A DNA stretch of 64,000 nt from contig NZ_CP064939.1 in assembly GCF_015679185.1 (NCBI RefSeq), positions 3,224,001-3,288,000 on the forward strand, given 5' to 3'. The position numbers were made by a program, and so were the translations under genes. Source of the stretch: Pedobacter endophyticus. GTDB taxonomy: Bacteria; Bacteroidota; Bacteroidia; Sphingobacteriales; Sphingobacteriaceae. Of the stretch, positions 34,827 through 44,781 are shown piece after piece (positions within the stretch are counted from its first letter, which is position 1; every line of letters begins with the position of its first letter). The notes under the pieces were generated by a model, which was not told where the DNA came from, searched no databases, and worked only from the letters and a program-made list of their open reading frames with translations.

Positions 34827-36692
34827 TTGAGCACATTAATTGCGGCAGAGGGCTTGGGCCATGGATATCATGACGAATGGCTATTTAAAAATTTGACCCT
34901 GGGAATTAACTCCGGGCAGCGAGTAGCGTTGGTAGGAATCAACGGAGCCGGGAAGAGTACGCTTTTGAAGTTACTTGCCGAGCGATTCCCTCCCCTGGAA
35001 GGAAAAATTGTTAAAAATAAAGCGGTTAAAATCGGTTTTCTCGATCAGGAACCTCAATTCAATGAAGGCTATTCAATTAGCGATTTTATTTTCTCATTGG
35101 AGAACAAACAGCAGCAGCTGATAAAGGAATATGAGGAATTAATCGAAAACCCCAACCCAGATGAAAAAGCGCTCAACCGGTTGTACGAAGAATTGAGCGA
35201 ACACAATGCGTGGGAATATGAGCATGAGATAAAGACTATTCTGAACAGAATGGGCATTACTCATCTTCAACAAAAAATATCAACGCTTTCGGGTGGCCAA
35301 CGCAAGCGCCTTGCATTGGCAAAGCTATTAATCGAAGATCCTGAGATTTTAGTATTGGATGAGCCAACCAACCATTTAGACATTGATACTATTGAATGGC
35401 TGGAAAAGCTTTTGACTACTGGACAGAAAACGATTTTGTTGGTAACGCATGATCGGTATTTCTTAGATAACGTTTGCAATACAATAGTTGAGCTAGATCG
35501 GGGAAAGATTTTTAATTATAACGGCAATTATGCTTACTTTCTGGAGAAGAAAGCCGAACGCGAAGCGCTGGATTCAACTGTCTTACACAAGAACCAACAG
35601 CTACTAAAGAAAGAATTAGAGTGGATGAGGCGCATGCCACAGGCTCGTGCAACAAAATCGCAGGCCAGAATAGATGCATTTTACGACTTAGAGGAAAAAA
35701 CAAAGAAGAAATCTGACAATCAGAGTGTTACGCTTAAAATGAAGATGTCGAGGCAGGGCGGGAAGATAATTGAGTTGGAACACGTCGCTAAAGCATTTGA
35801 TGGCCGTAATATTATTAACGATTTCAGTTATACCTTTAAAAAAGGTGATAGAATTGGTCTTGCAGGAAAAAATGGAACCGGTAAATCGACACTATTGAAC
35901 ATCATCACCAGCCAGCTCTCACCTGATGCGGGTAAAGTTGATACCGGAGAAACTACCGTTTTTGGTTATTATAAACAAGGCGGTTTGGCTTTTGATCCGA
36001 AAGAACGTGTGATCGATATTGTCAAGTCTGACGCAGAATATATTAAAATGGCCGATGGATCTGTGATCACTGCCTCTGCCCTGCTTACCTTGTTTTTGTT
36101 TCCACCGAAGAAACAACATGGCATGGTAGAAAAACTAAGCGGCGGTGAGAAGAAGCGTTTGAACTTAATGAAAGTGCTAATGCAGAACCCCAACTTCTTA
36201 ATTTTGGATGAGCCCACTAACGATTTAGATATTGATACCCTTAATGTATTGGAAGAGTTTTTAGAGAACTTCCCCGGCATATTAATGCTCGTTTCACACG
36301 ATAGATATTTGTTGGACAAAATGAGTGATCAACTATTTATTATGGAAGGCGACGGTGTTGTTAAAATTTACAACGGTAATTATTCAGAATATCGCTTGAG
36401 CTTAGATCAGCCTAAAGTGAAAGTTGAAAGCAAAAAGACAAACTCAACTACTCCCCCGACTGAAGTCCCTAAGAGCGCTAAAAAACTTACTTTTAAAGAA
36501 CAGCAAGAATTAGCAGAAAGCGAAAAAGGGATTACCGAAACGGAGAACAAAATTGATTTATTAACGCAACAACTGTTAAAGATAGATGCGGCCGACTATA
36601 AGAAAATTCAAGAAGTTTCAGAAGAGATCGATCAGCTTAAACTTAAGTTAGATGATTTCACATTAAGATGGTTGGAACTGTCGGAACAGTAA
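34827..36692 (+). CDS. uup: ABC-F family ATPase, Uup subgroup
   Basis: A 621-residue soluble ATPase with two ABC cassettes. Walker A motifs are GINGAGKST and GKNGTGKST, signatures LSGGQRKRL and LSGGEKKRL, Walker B LVLDEPTNHLD and LILDEPTNDLD. The Asp in the second (TND) and the C-terminal coiled coil (about residues 560-621) fit Uup, a factor linked to ribosome rescue and DNA transactions. No ATG lies in frame before the first Walker A, so the TTG at 34827 is the likely start (MSTLIAAEGLGHGY). Confidence 0.9.
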   Translation: MSTLIAAEGLGHGYHDEWLFKNLTLGINSGQRVALVGINGAGKSTLLKLLAERFPPLEGKIVKNKAVKIGFLDQEPQFNEGYSISDFIFSLENKQQQLIKEYEELIENPNPDEKALNRLYEELSEHNAWEYEHEIKTILNRMGITHLQQKISTLSGGQRKRLALAKLLIEDPEILVLDEPTNHLDIDTIEWLEKLLTTGQKTILLVTHDRYFLDNVCNTIVELDRGKIFNYNGNYAYFLEKKAEREALDSTVLHKNQQLLKKELEWMRRMPQARATKSQARIDAFYDLEEKTKKKSDNQSVTLKMKMSRQGGKIIELEHVAKAFDGRNIINDFSYTFKKGDRIGLAGKNGTGKSTLLNIITSQLSPDAGKVDTGETTVFGYYKQGGLAFDPKERVIDIVKSDAEYIKMADGSVITASALLTLFLFPPKKQHGMVEKLSGGEKKRLNLMKVLMQNPNFLILDEPTNDLDIDTLNVLEEFLENFPGILMLVSHDRYLLDKMSDQLFIMEGDGVVKIYNGNYSEYRLSLDQPKVKVESKKTNSTTPPTEVPKSAKKLTFKEQQELAESEKGITETENKIDLLTQQLLKIDAADYKKIQEVSEEIDQLKLKLDDFTLRWLELSEQ

Positions 36693-36723
36693 ACACAACA
36701 ATTTAGACGAGGATTACCCGTTA

Positions 36724-36739
36724 TGTTTCACGTGGAACA
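36724..36739. promoter_or_regulatory. parS site 1 (ParB-binding palindrome)
   Basis: TGTTTCACGTGGAACA matches the widely conserved parS consensus TGTTNCACGTGAAACA with one change outside the CACGTG core. It lies between uup and mnmG. Confidence 0.85.
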
Positions 36740-36831
36740 TTTATTCCATCACGAAATCAACCCAGTTGGCGAGTATTCACCAATGTTTAATAATCAGCAA
36801 TTAAATTACTGATAGGATTAAAATTACATAA

Positions 36832-36847
36832 TGTTCCACGTGGAACA
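36832..36847. promoter_or_regulatory. parS site 2, overlapping the apparent mnmG 5-prime end
   Basis: TGTTCCACGTGGAACA is a perfect 16-bp palindrome of parS type. It sits 108 bases from site 1, inside the frame upstream of mnmG, where translation would give the artefact MFHVEH. Confidence 0.88.
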
Positions 36848-36866
36848 TTACACAAGAATAGATAAA

Positions 36867-38729
36867 ATGTTTTCAAAATACGATTTGATTGTAGTTGGTG
36901 CAGGCCATGCAGGGTGCGAAGCAGCAGCAGCGGCTGCCAACTTAGGATCATCTGTTTTACTAATAACAATGAACATGGGCACAATTGCCCAAATGAGTTG
37001 TAACCCTGCAATGGGTGGTGTAGCGAAGGGACAAATTGTTCGAGAGGTGGACGCTATGGGTGGTTATTCAGGTATTATTTCTGATAAATCGACTATCCAG
37101 TTCCGCATGTTGAATAAGTCCAAAGGCCCTGCAATGTGGAGCCCGCGTGCACAGATCGATCGAATGCGATTTGCTGAAGAGTGGCGCCTGGCATTAGAAC
37201 GTACCCAAAACCTCGACATCTGGCAAGACAGCGTAGTCGGCCTGTTGGTAAAAGATAATACCGTTTACGGTGTAAAGACTTCGCTCGGCATTGAAATAGA
37301 AAGTAAAGCGGTGGTGCTTACTAATGGAACTTTCTTGAACGGCGTAATGCACATTGGCGAGAAGAAGTTTGGAGGAGGTAGAACCGCCGAACGTGCTTCG
37401 ACTGGCATTACCGAACAATTAGTAGAATTGGGTATGGAAGCTGGCCGAATGAAAACGGGTACTCCTCCCCGCGTCGACGGAAGAAGTTTGGATTATAGTA
37501 AGATGGAGGAGCAGTGGGGAGACGAAAATCCTGGCAAATTTTCATTCACCGATACGGAGGTCTCTACTGATCAACGGTGCTGCTGGATTACGTATACCAA
37601 TGGAGATGTACATGAGACTTTGAAAGAAGGTTTCGAAAAATCACCTATGTTTACGGGACGAATAAAAGGTTTAGGCCCCCGATACTGCCCTTCAATTGAA
37701 GATAAAATTAATCGGTTTGCAGAACGAGATAGGCACCAGATATTTGTTGAACCCGAGGGATGGAACACCTGCGAAATTTATGTAAACGGATTTTCTACCT
37801 CGCTTCCGGAAGATGTTCAGTTTAAAGCGTTACGCCTGATACCGGGATTTGAAAATGCAAAAATGTTCCGCCCTGGTTATGCCATTGAATACGATTTTTT
37901 TCCACCAACCCAATTGTCATTAACACTCGAAACGAAGTTGATCAGCAATCTATTTTTAGCGGGTCAGATCAATGGAACTACCGGTTATGAAGAAGCGGCC
38001 TGTCAGGGATTTATGGCTGGAATAAATGCGCATCAAAAAATAAATGAAAAACATGAGTTGATCATGAAAAGATCAGACAGTTATATTGGCGTGTTGATTG
38101 ATGATTTAGTAACCAAAGGAACTGAAGAACCATATCGCATGTTCACTTCACGTGCCGAACATCGCTTGCTCTTGAGACAAGATAATGCTGATATTCGCCT
38201 CTCTCCTATTGGCCATGAATTGGGCTTAATTTCAGATGAGCGTTTAGAAAAAGTAAATCAAAAGATTGCAAGTGCAGATGCCTTAGTTAAATTTACCAAA
38301 AGCCAAGGGATTGAAATGGCCGATGCAAACCCGATGTTGGAAAGCTTAGGTTCGAGTCCATTAAACCAAAATGTAAAAATCCATAGTTTGGTTGGTCGAC
38401 CACATGTTGGCTTACCCGATCTTATTAGAGTAAGCAAGCCGCTTGCCGAAGCAACTAAAGAACTGGATAACGAAACCATCGAGCAAGCCGAAATCAAGAT
38501 TAAGTATGAAAGTTATTTTGAAAAAGAAAATGAGATTGTTGCAAAAATGTTGAAGATGGAAGACAAGGAAATCAAACCCGATTTTGACTATAACAAAATT
38601 GTTTCCATTTCAAAAGAAGCCCGTGAAAAATTATTTAAGATCAAACCACGTACATTAGGCCAAGCATCTCGAATTTCGGGCGTTTCACCATCCGATATCT
38701 CGGTTTTAATGGTATATATTAATAAATAA
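36867..38729 (+). CDS. mnmG: tRNA uridine-5-carboxymethylaminomethyl synthesis enzyme MnmG (GidA)
   Basis: A 620-residue FAD enzyme that with MnmE modifies U34 of tRNA. The FAD motif [19 protein letters not shown] comes right after the start. Other hallmarks are [30 protein letters not shown] and [16 protein letters not shown]. The frame also has an ATG at 36831, but those 12 codons are the parS palindrome read as protein ([12 protein letters not shown]); the start at 36867 ([16 protein letters not shown]) matches homologues. Confidence 0.95.
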   Translation: MFSKYDLIVVGAGHAGCEAAAAAANLGSSVLLITMNMGTIAQMSCNPAMGGVAKGQIVREVDAMGGYSGIISDKSTIQFRMLNKSKGPAMWSPRAQIDRMRFAEEWRLALERTQNLDIWQDSVVGLLVKDNTVYGVKTSLGIEIESKAVVLTNGTFLNGVMHIGEKKFGGGRTAERASTGITEQLVELGMEAGRMKTGTPPRVDGRSLDYSKMEEQWGDENPGKFSFTDTEVSTDQRCCWITYTNGDVHETLKEGFEKSPMFTGRIKGLGPRYCPSIEDKINRFAERDRHQIFVEPEGWNTCEIYVNGFSTSLPEDVQFKALRLIPGFENAKMFRPGYAIEYDFFPPTQLSLTLETKLISNLFLAGQINGTTGYEEAACQGFMAGINAHQKINEKHELIMKRSDSYIGVLIDDLVTKGTEEPYRMFTSRAEHRLLLRQDNADIRLSPIGHELGLISDERLEKVNQKIASADALVKFTKSQGIEMADANPMLESLGSSPLNQNVKIHSLVGRPHVGLPDLIRVSKPLAEATKELDNETIEQAEIKIKYESYFEKENEIVAKMLKMEDKEIKPDFDYNKIVSISKEAREKLFKIKPRTLGQASRISGVSPSDISVLMVYINK

Positions 38730-38850
38730 CTGATTATCAATAAGTTAGACTACAAAGTAAAGACCTTAAATTAAACGATATAACGTAAAAAAAATATTTT
38801 TTAATATTAAGTCTTCAAAAACATCAAAAATTCGTCAGACCGTTTAAAAC

Positions 38851-40494
38851 ATGCCAAATTTAAAAGCTCAGTATTTTAACCTTAAAAATCTAGCGATGCT
38901 AACCGCCTCGCTCCTATTTTTTGGTTGTGCAAGTATTCAAAGTCCGCAAGGTGGCCCGAAAGATACTGAGCCGCCAAAGATTTTAAAAATGACGCCAGAA
39001 AATTTGACGAGAAATTTTAACGCAAAAAAAATCGTGATCGAGTTTGATGAGTACTTTAATATTAAAGATGAGTTTAAGGAGTTTTCCATTTCGCCCGATC
39101 AGGAAACTCCGCCGATTTTAAAGAAGCGGCAAAAGCGTTTAGAAATTACCATTCAAGATTCGCTTGAAAAAAATACAACTTATACGCTCAACTTCGGAAA
39201 GGCAATTGCCGATGTGAATGAAAGCAATGTGGTGAAAAATCTTTCATACGTGTTTTCTACAGGACCGGAAATCGATTCATTATCAATTGCCGGAAAAGTC
39301 AGCAGTTCTCTTACAGGCGAACTGGAGAAAGAGGTGACGGTATTTATTCTGCCAGTAGAGAGAGATACGCTTTTTGGTAAAAAAAGACCATCCATTTATA
39401 CAACTACGGATAGCGCCGGAAACTACAAACTAAACAATTTGCGGGAAGGAAAATATAAAATTTATGCGCTGAAAGAGAATACCGGAGGCGGTGATAAGAT
39501 TTATCAGCAAATATCAGATGAAATTGGCTTTTTGAAAGACACCATTGTTCTGAAAGGCAATTTAGATAATATTAATTTACAAACCTTTAAAGAGCTCGCT
39601 CCAACCTTTAGGGTGATGGATAGGAAATTAAACTCAGATGGAAGCATTCTCCTTACCTTTAACCAACAGTTAAAGCAGCCTAAGCTAACCGTAATGGAAC
39701 CTACTGCCGTTGATGTTGGCAAGTACGTTCACTTTAACAAAAGGAACGACACAGCGAGAATTTGGCTAAATGACTTAACTTTCGATTCGGCTAAGGTGGC
39801 CATTCAAGATGAAGGAAAGGTTTTAGAAACCGTTGCATTTACCCGGGCGAAGCGAGATACTTATCAACGCGATTTAACTATTAGCGATAATGTAAATGGC
39901 GGTAAACTGAATCCTTATCAGCGCTATACGCTAACTTTTCCATTTCCGGTTACGGCCGCAGATGCCTCAAAAATTGTTTTGCTGGAAGATTCGGTTAAGC
40001 GAACCAATTTCCAATTGCTAAAAGACAGCGTAGATTTTCTAAAATACTATGTTACCTATCCCTGGCGAACAAAAAGAACTTATGATATTAAGTTCGCTGC
40101 AGGCGCATTTACCGCAATTTTTAATACCAAAAACAAGGATGTTACGAAGCGCTTTACTTTAGATGGAACGGACAATTATGGAACGCTCCTGTTAAAAGTG
40201 AACGTTCCTGATACTTCTAAAAACTACATACTGGAATTTATCGACGAGAAGAAAAATCCAATTCAATCATTCAGTTTTAATAAAAACGGAAATATTGTTT
40301 TCTCTAAATATCCGGCTGGTAAATACTTTGCGAGAATCATTTACGATGAAAATGGCAATGGCATTTGGGATACCGGAAATGTAAAAGCGGGCACACAACC
40401 CGAAAAAATATGGTATTCTACAGATGATATGTCGTTAAAGGCCAATTGGGACAGGGAAATGAGTATCACGATACCGCCACCTCCAAAGGATTAA
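38851..40494 (+). CDS. Ig-like (SbsA/Big_5) domain lipoprotein
   Basis: A 547-residue lipoprotein with the lipobox ending at Cys26 (LLFFGCAS) and a typical mature start SIQSPQGGPKDTEPP. The first ~110 residues after it form a Big_5-type Ig-like domain (VIEFDEYFNI ... TYTLNFGKAIADVNE). Then comes a carboxypeptidase-like regulatory region (TTDSAGNYKLNNLREGKYKIYAL), and the C-terminal region has the EF-like DENGNGIWDTGN calcium-loop pattern. Widely conserved in Bacteroidota; role unknown, likely surface or outer membrane. Confidence 0.85.
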   Translation: MPNLKAQYFNLKNLAMLTASLLFFGCASIQSPQGGPKDTEPPKILKMTPENLTRNFNAKKIVIEFDEYFNIKDEFKEFSISPDQETPPILKKRQKRLEITIQDSLEKNTTYTLNFGKAIADVNESNVVKNLSYVFSTGPEIDSLSIAGKVSSSLTGELEKEVTVFILPVERDTLFGKKRPSIYTTTDSAGNYKLNNLREGKYKIYALKENTGGGDKIYQQISDEIGFLKDTIVLKGNLDNINLQTFKELAPTFRVMDRKLNSDGSILLTFNQQLKQPKLTVMEPTAVDVGKYVHFNKRNDTARIWLNDLTFDSAKVAIQDEGKVLETVAFTRAKRDTYQRDLTISDNVNGGKLNPYQRYTLTFPFPVTAADASKIVLLEDSVKRTNFQLLKDSVDFLKYYVTYPWRTKRTYDIKFAAGAFTAIFNTKNKDVTKRFTLDGTDNYGTLLLKVNVPDTSKNYILEFIDEKKNPIQSFSFNKNGNIVFSKYPAGKYFARIIYDENGNGIWDTGNVKAGTQPEKIWYSTDDMSLKANWDREMSITIPPPPKD

Positions 40495-40959
40495 GTTTCA
40501 TTCTTAGCAAAGTGCCTGTCCCGATACTTCCAGTCGTGTGGACACATCTTTAAAGTTTATTATATGGCACAGAAGCATCCAAATGAGAGTCAATTTTTGA
40601 GACTTCAACTATGAACGGTCGTCATCCTCAGCTTGACTCTGGATCCTAATACGCAAAAATTGGGTGCCTTGCATTAATCCCGTACGTACGGGACCGCCTG
40701 CGCGGGAATGACGGCGCAAAAAAAGGGAGTGTCCGCACGATAGGATACTTCGGTGAAGAACCTCCCACCTATTAGCACAAACAACCGTTGCCCCACTACA
40801 AAAATCGTCATTTCGAGCGCAGCCGAGAAATCTTTTACCTGCCAGCACAAACCACCGTTGCCACTCCCGTTCGCATGGGCTTGTGCTTGATTAACGCTCC
40901 GCGGCGCATCGCTTGGGATTCTTCCTTCGTCAGAATGACAGAGGCTATGAAAGCCCCTT
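40495..40959. repeat. Repeat cluster containing a family-D element
   Basis: Family-D element (40535-40742), then GTCATTTCGAGCGCAGCCGAGA and a CTTGGGATTCTTCCTTCGTC / AGAATGAC arm. No gene seen. Confidence 0.7.
40535..40742. mobile_element. Family-D MITE-like element, copy 2
   Basis: Ends TCGTGTGGACACATCT and AGTGTCCGCACGATA are imperfect inverted repeats of the same type as at 33896-34102. The interior is inverted relative to copy 1 and holds TCCCGTACGTACGGGA (40678-40693) where copy 1 has none. Direct repeats GATACTTC flank it (40524-40531 and 40744-40751). Confidence 0.7.
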
Positions 40960-41481
40960 TTATGGGTTTGGCGCCTTAAACCAGCCACTATACATCACAT
41001 AGTTATCAGGCAACTTATTCAACAAAGCCCTTTGCTCCTCGGTAATAGGTTTAATCTTTTTTGCTGGTGTTCCGGCGTAGAGATAACCGGTTTCGCAGAC
41101 TGTGTTCTCTAAAACAACCGATCCTGCGGCAATAATACAATATTCCTCAATTATAGCATGATCCATTACAATTGCTCCCATACCGATAAGAACGTTATCG
41201 TGTACAGTACAGCCATGAACAATAGCATTATGCCCAACCGACACACGATTTCCGATGTGGGTAGACGCCTTTAAATAAGTAGCGTGAATTACTGCTCCAT
41301 CCTGTATGTTCGATTCGTTGCCGATGGTAATGGCGTTTACATCGCCCCTAATCACCGCATTAAACCAAACCGAACAATTATCGCCCATCGTTACATCGCC
41401 CACAATTGTAGCGTTTTCTGCTATGAAACCATCTTTTCCTATAGCTGGATATTTATCTTTTACTGGAAGTATTAAAGGCAT
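40960..41481 (-). CDS. Gamma-carbonic-anhydrase-like hexapeptide protein
   Basis: A 173-residue left-handed beta-helix protein (hexapeptide repeats throughout, for example NATIVGDVTMGDNCSVWFNAVIRGD). The metal-binding histidines of the family are in HIGNRVSVGHNAIVHG. Often called YrdA/PaaY-like; may be a zinc carbonic anhydrase or a related acyl- or metal-binding protein. Length typical. Confidence 0.87.
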   Translation of the reverse strand: MPLILPVKDKYPAIGKDGFIAENATIVGDVTMGDNCSVWFNAVIRGDVNAITIGNESNIQDGAVIHATYLKASTHIGNRVSVGHNAIVHGCTVHDNVLIGMGAIVMDHAIIEEYCIIAAGSVVLENTVCETGYLYAGTPAKKIKPITEEQRALLNKLPDNYVMYSGWFKAPNP

Positions 41482-41493
41482 AATTAAATTATT

Positions 41494-41525
41494 TTGTCAT
41501 TCTGAACGCAGTGAAGAATCTGTTA
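41494..41525 (-). repeat. Half family-A arm
   Basis: GTCATTCTGAACGCAGTGAAG arm without its partner, immediately upstream of the gamma-carbonic-anhydrase gene. Confidence 0.6.
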
Positions 41526-41654
41526 TTTACTTGTAGTACAGAAAGTCTCTCGGAAACGTTTGTTCAGCATTTCATCGTTTGGGGATTATTCTATTGTTTT
41601 AATGGTACTCATGCTTGCTTCGCAGGTCTTCGACAGGCTCATACTGACACCGGA

Positions 41655-43241
41655 TTATAAAACTGTATCAACTAACGTTTCAGCATGCTGAGGGTAATCT
41701 GTAGTAAAATGCAATCCCCTACTCTCTTTACGCTGCATGGCCGATTTTACGACCAAATACGCCGTTTGAATCACATTCCTCAACTCGCACAGCTTAACCG
41801 AAACCTTATTGTGCTTGTAAAACTCTTCCGTTTCCTGATAAATGAGAAACAATCGGCGATGGGCTCTTTCTAAGCGAAAATCGGAACGTACGATACCCAC
41901 ATAATCGCCCATTATTTTCTGCAATTCCCTTAAGTTATGAGTTACCAACACATCCTCATCAATCTGAGTAACGCCCTGAGAATCCCATTCGGGAATATTA
42001 TCAGGAATAACAGTTTGCTTGAAGTTTTCAATGGCATCTTGATAAATGCGATGTGCAAAAACCGTAGCCTCTAGTAACGAATTGGATGCCAAACGGTTAG
42101 CACCATGCAACCCTGTTGAAGAACATTCGCCACAAGCATACAGGTTTTTAATAGACGATCGTCCGTATTCATCAACCAGAATACCGCCACACATATAATG
42201 CGATGCAGGTGTAACTGGAATATAATCTTTAGTCATATCAAGGCCGATCGACAAACACTTGGCATATATATTCGGAAAATGCTTTAAAATGTCGGCTTTC
42301 TTGCGCATGGTAATATCCAGATACACAAACTCATCGCCCGATTTTTTCATTTCATTGTCTACCGCACGAGCAACAATATCCCGAGGTGCCAGCGATTTAC
42401 GTTCATCGTACTCATGCATAAACTCTTCGCCGTTTTTGCGGCGCAGCACCCCGCCGAAACCCCGAACAGCTTCTGAAATTAGAAAAGACGGATACTCCCC
42501 CGGATGGTACAAAGCGGTTGGGTGGAATTGAATAAACTCCATATTTCTCACTTTTCCCTTGGCCCGATAAACCATAGCCATACCATCGCCCGTGGCAATT
42601 ACAGGATTTGTGGTAGCAGAATACACATGCCCGGCACCGCCAGAAGCCATTACCGTTACGTTTGCCACAATCTTTTCCACATCGTTAAGCTCTGTATTAA
42701 AGGCATATACACCAAAACAGTTAATATCTTCAGTACGTTTATCCACAAACTCACCCAGGTGGTGCTGAGTAATCAACTCCAGTGCAAAGTAATGTGTTAA
42801 TATCTCTATGTTCGGATTCTCGTGAATTTCTTTCAAAAGCACACGCTCAATTTCGTAGCCCGTGATGTCTTTATAATGCAAAACCCGATGCTCAGAATGA
42901 CCACCTTCTTTGGCCAGATCGTAAAAACCTGAGTTGTCTTTATCGAAATTTATTCCGTAATCAATGATCTCCTGAATGCGCTGAGGTCCCTCTTTTACAA
43001 CGATTTCCACAATTTTTTCATCACACAAACCATCGCCTGCAATCAGCGTATCGTCGATATGCTTTTCAAAAGAATCATCTTTATCAACAACAACCGCAAC
43101 GCCACCTTGCGCATATTTTGTATTGGATTCATCCTCATTAGATTTGGTAATAATTAAAACCTTACCAAACTTAGCTGCCTTAAGCGCAAAACTTAAACCT
43201 GCTATACCTGAACCAATTACCAGAAAATCAACTTTTCTCAT
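41655..43241 (-). CDS. nadB: L-aspartate oxidase NadB
   Basis: A 528-residue FAD enzyme that oxidises aspartate to iminoaspartate, the first step of de novo NAD synthesis. FAD motif IGSGIAGLSFALKAAKFG at the N-terminus; TKYAQGGVAVV, HRVLHYKDITGYEI, EFIQFHPTALY and SHYMCGGI are family signatures. Divergent from nadA, whose product uses the iminoaspartate. Confidence 0.95.
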   Translation of the reverse strand: MRKVDFLVIGSGIAGLSFALKAAKFGKVLIITKSNEDESNTKYAQGGVAVVVDKDDSFEKHIDDTLIAGDGLCDEKIVEIVVKEGPQRIQEIIDYGINFDKDNSGFYDLAKEGGHSEHRVLHYKDITGYEIERVLLKEIHENPNIEILTHYFALELITQHHLGEFVDKRTEDINCFGVYAFNTELNDVEKIVANVTVMASGGAGHVYSATTNPVIATGDGMAMVYRAKGKVRNMEFIQFHPTALYHPGEYPSFLISEAVRGFGGVLRRKNGEEFMHEYDERKSLAPRDIVARAVDNEMKKSGDEFVYLDITMRKKADILKHFPNIYAKCLSIGLDMTKDYIPVTPASHYMCGGILVDEYGRSSIKNLYACGECSSTGLHGANRLASNSLLEATVFAHRIYQDAIENFKQTVIPDNIPEWDSQGVTQIDEDVLVTHNLRELQKIMGDYVGIVRSDFRLERAHRRLFLIYQETEEFYKHNKVSVKLCELRNVIQTAYLVVKSAMQRKESRGLHFTTDYPQHAETLVDTVL

Positions 43242-43688
43242 TAAAAAATCATTTAATTACCAACGGTGTTAATAACTATAGAACAACTGTTAGCTTTGTG
43301 TAGAAATAAGACTAACAAATAAATTTGAATGTTTAAAGCTACTCTAAAAACACAATTTGCCACAATCTTTTGAGCAATTTTTAAGCACATTTGTGTAAGT
43401 AATTAACTTTTTGCCCAGTTATAAACAATTAACATTCCAATATTGATAACATTTAGATCGATTTTCGATAGTGCTGTAAATCAATCTTATCATATCATAA
43501 AAATACGATCCAAATGTTGGTAAACGATTAACAACTTATTTGAAAGAATTTTTTTCTGAAACTTGCCAACAATACTAACACACTAATAAACAAACAAAGA
43601 TTTATTTAAATAAAATACTTATTAATTATTGAGACGTGGAAAGCCTTATCTTTGACCAACGTCTAAAATCAAAAAAAGAAGTTTGATA
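43242..43688. promoter_or_regulatory. nadB-nadA divergent control region
   Basis: A 447-base, strongly A/T-rich spacer without a gene. It contains the perfect 14-bp palindrome TTTATTTAAATAAA (43601-43614), 32 bases before the nadA -7 box TATCTTTG (43647-43654). The palindrome is a candidate operator; the A/T-rich context makes chance possible. Confidence 0.45.
43647..43654 (+). promoter_or_regulatory. -7 box TATCTTTG of nadA
   Basis: Perfect TAnnTTTG match 34 bases before the nadA ATG. Confidence 0.6.
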
Positions 43689-44687
43689 ATGAACATCGAT
43701 GTCTTAGAAGAAATTAATAAAAAGGGATTTGTAGAGGAAGAAATTGATCCTACGCTTGATCTTTTTGTTGAAATTGAGAAAATAAAAAAAGAAAAGAATG
43801 CAATTATACTAGCACATTATTATCAAGAACCTGATATTCAAGATATTGCAGATTATATTGGCGATAGTTTAGGGTTATCTCAGGAAGCTGCCAAAACTGA
43901 TGCAGAGGTAATTGTGTTTGCTGGTGTGCATTTTATGGCCGAAACCGCCAAGATTTTATCGCCCAATAAAAAGGTGTTACTGCCCGATGTAAAGGCAGGC
44001 TGTTCTTTGGCCGACAGCTGTCCGCCGCATTTGTTCAGGAAATTTAAAGAAAAATATCCCGATCACCTGGTGATTACTTACGTAAATTGTACTGCGGAAC
44101 TTAAAGCATTAAGCGACATTGTTTGTACATCGACAAATGCAGTTCAAATTGTAGAAAGTTTACCGAAAGAGCAAAAAATCATTTTCGGGCCCGATCGAAA
44201 TCTCGGCGCTTATGTAGCCAAAAAAACAGGCAGAGATTTGGTATTGTGGAACGGCGCTTGTATGGTTCACGAAATTTTTTCGAAAGAGAAAATTACCAGA
44301 CTAAAGGAACGCCATCCGAACGCAAAATTTATTGCCCATCCCGAATGTGAAGATTCGGTATTGCAAATGGCCGATTATATTGGATCGACAACCGGGCTTT
44401 TAAAGTATTGCATCTCTAACCCGGCAACAGAGTTTATTGTTGCAACTGAAAGTGGCATTATCCACCAAATGGAGAAAGCCTGTCCGGATAAAACCTTTAT
44501 ACCTGCGCCGCCGAACAACAGTTGCGCATGTAACGATTGCCCTTATATGAAAAGAAATACGTTAGAAAAACTATATTTATGTATTAAAAACGGATCGCCG
44601 GAAGTAACTGTGCCCGAGCATATTATAGAACAGGCACGTAAACCGATTCAACGTATGCTGGATATTTCGGCAGAATTGGGATTATAG
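43689..44687 (+). CDS. nadA: Quinolinate synthase NadA
   Basis: A 332-residue [4Fe-4S] enzyme that condenses iminoaspartate and dihydroxyacetone phosphate. The cluster cysteines are in [14 protein letters not shown], in the central WNGACMVHE and in the C-terminal [28 protein letters not shown] is the N-terminal signature. The ATG at 43689 is preferred to the TTG at 43683. Confidence 0.95.
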   Translation: MNIDVLEEINKKGFVEEEIDPTLDLFVEIEKIKKEKNAIILAHYYQEPDIQDIADYIGDSLGLSQEAAKTDAEVIVFAGVHFMAETAKILSPNKKVLLPDVKAGCSLADSCPPHLFRKFKEKYPDHLVITYVNCTAELKALSDIVCTSTNAVQIVESLPKEQKIIFGPDRNLGAYVAKKTGRDLVLWNGACMVHEIFSKEKITRLKERHPNAKFIAHPECEDSVLQMADYIGSTTGLLKYCISNPATEFIVATESGIIHQMEKACPDKTFIPAPPNNSCACNDCPYMKRNTLEKLYLCIKNGSPEVTVPEHIIEQARKPIQRMLDISAELGL

Positions 44688-44694
44688 AAAAAAT

Positions 44695-44769
44695 CGTCAT
44701 TGCGAGGCACGAAGCAATCTCATTAAACAGATTGCTTCGGCTCGCACGAACCCGGCCTCGCAATGACGG
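44695..44769. repeat. Palindromic repeat GTCATTGCGAGG...CCTCGCAATGAC
   Basis: A 75-base element with complementary ends CGTCATTGCGAGG / CCTCGCAATGACG and an inner hairpin GAAGCAATCT / AGATTGCTTC. Sits between nadA and the symporter and may act as a transcription or mRNA-stability hairpin. Confidence 0.75.
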
Positions 44770-44781
44770 AAACACAATAAA

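Noticed and set aside
36831..36866. Upstream mnmG start ATG at 36831
   Set aside because: These twelve codons encode the parS palindrome (MFHVEH...). Homologues start at the FAD motif leader, matching the ATG at 36867.
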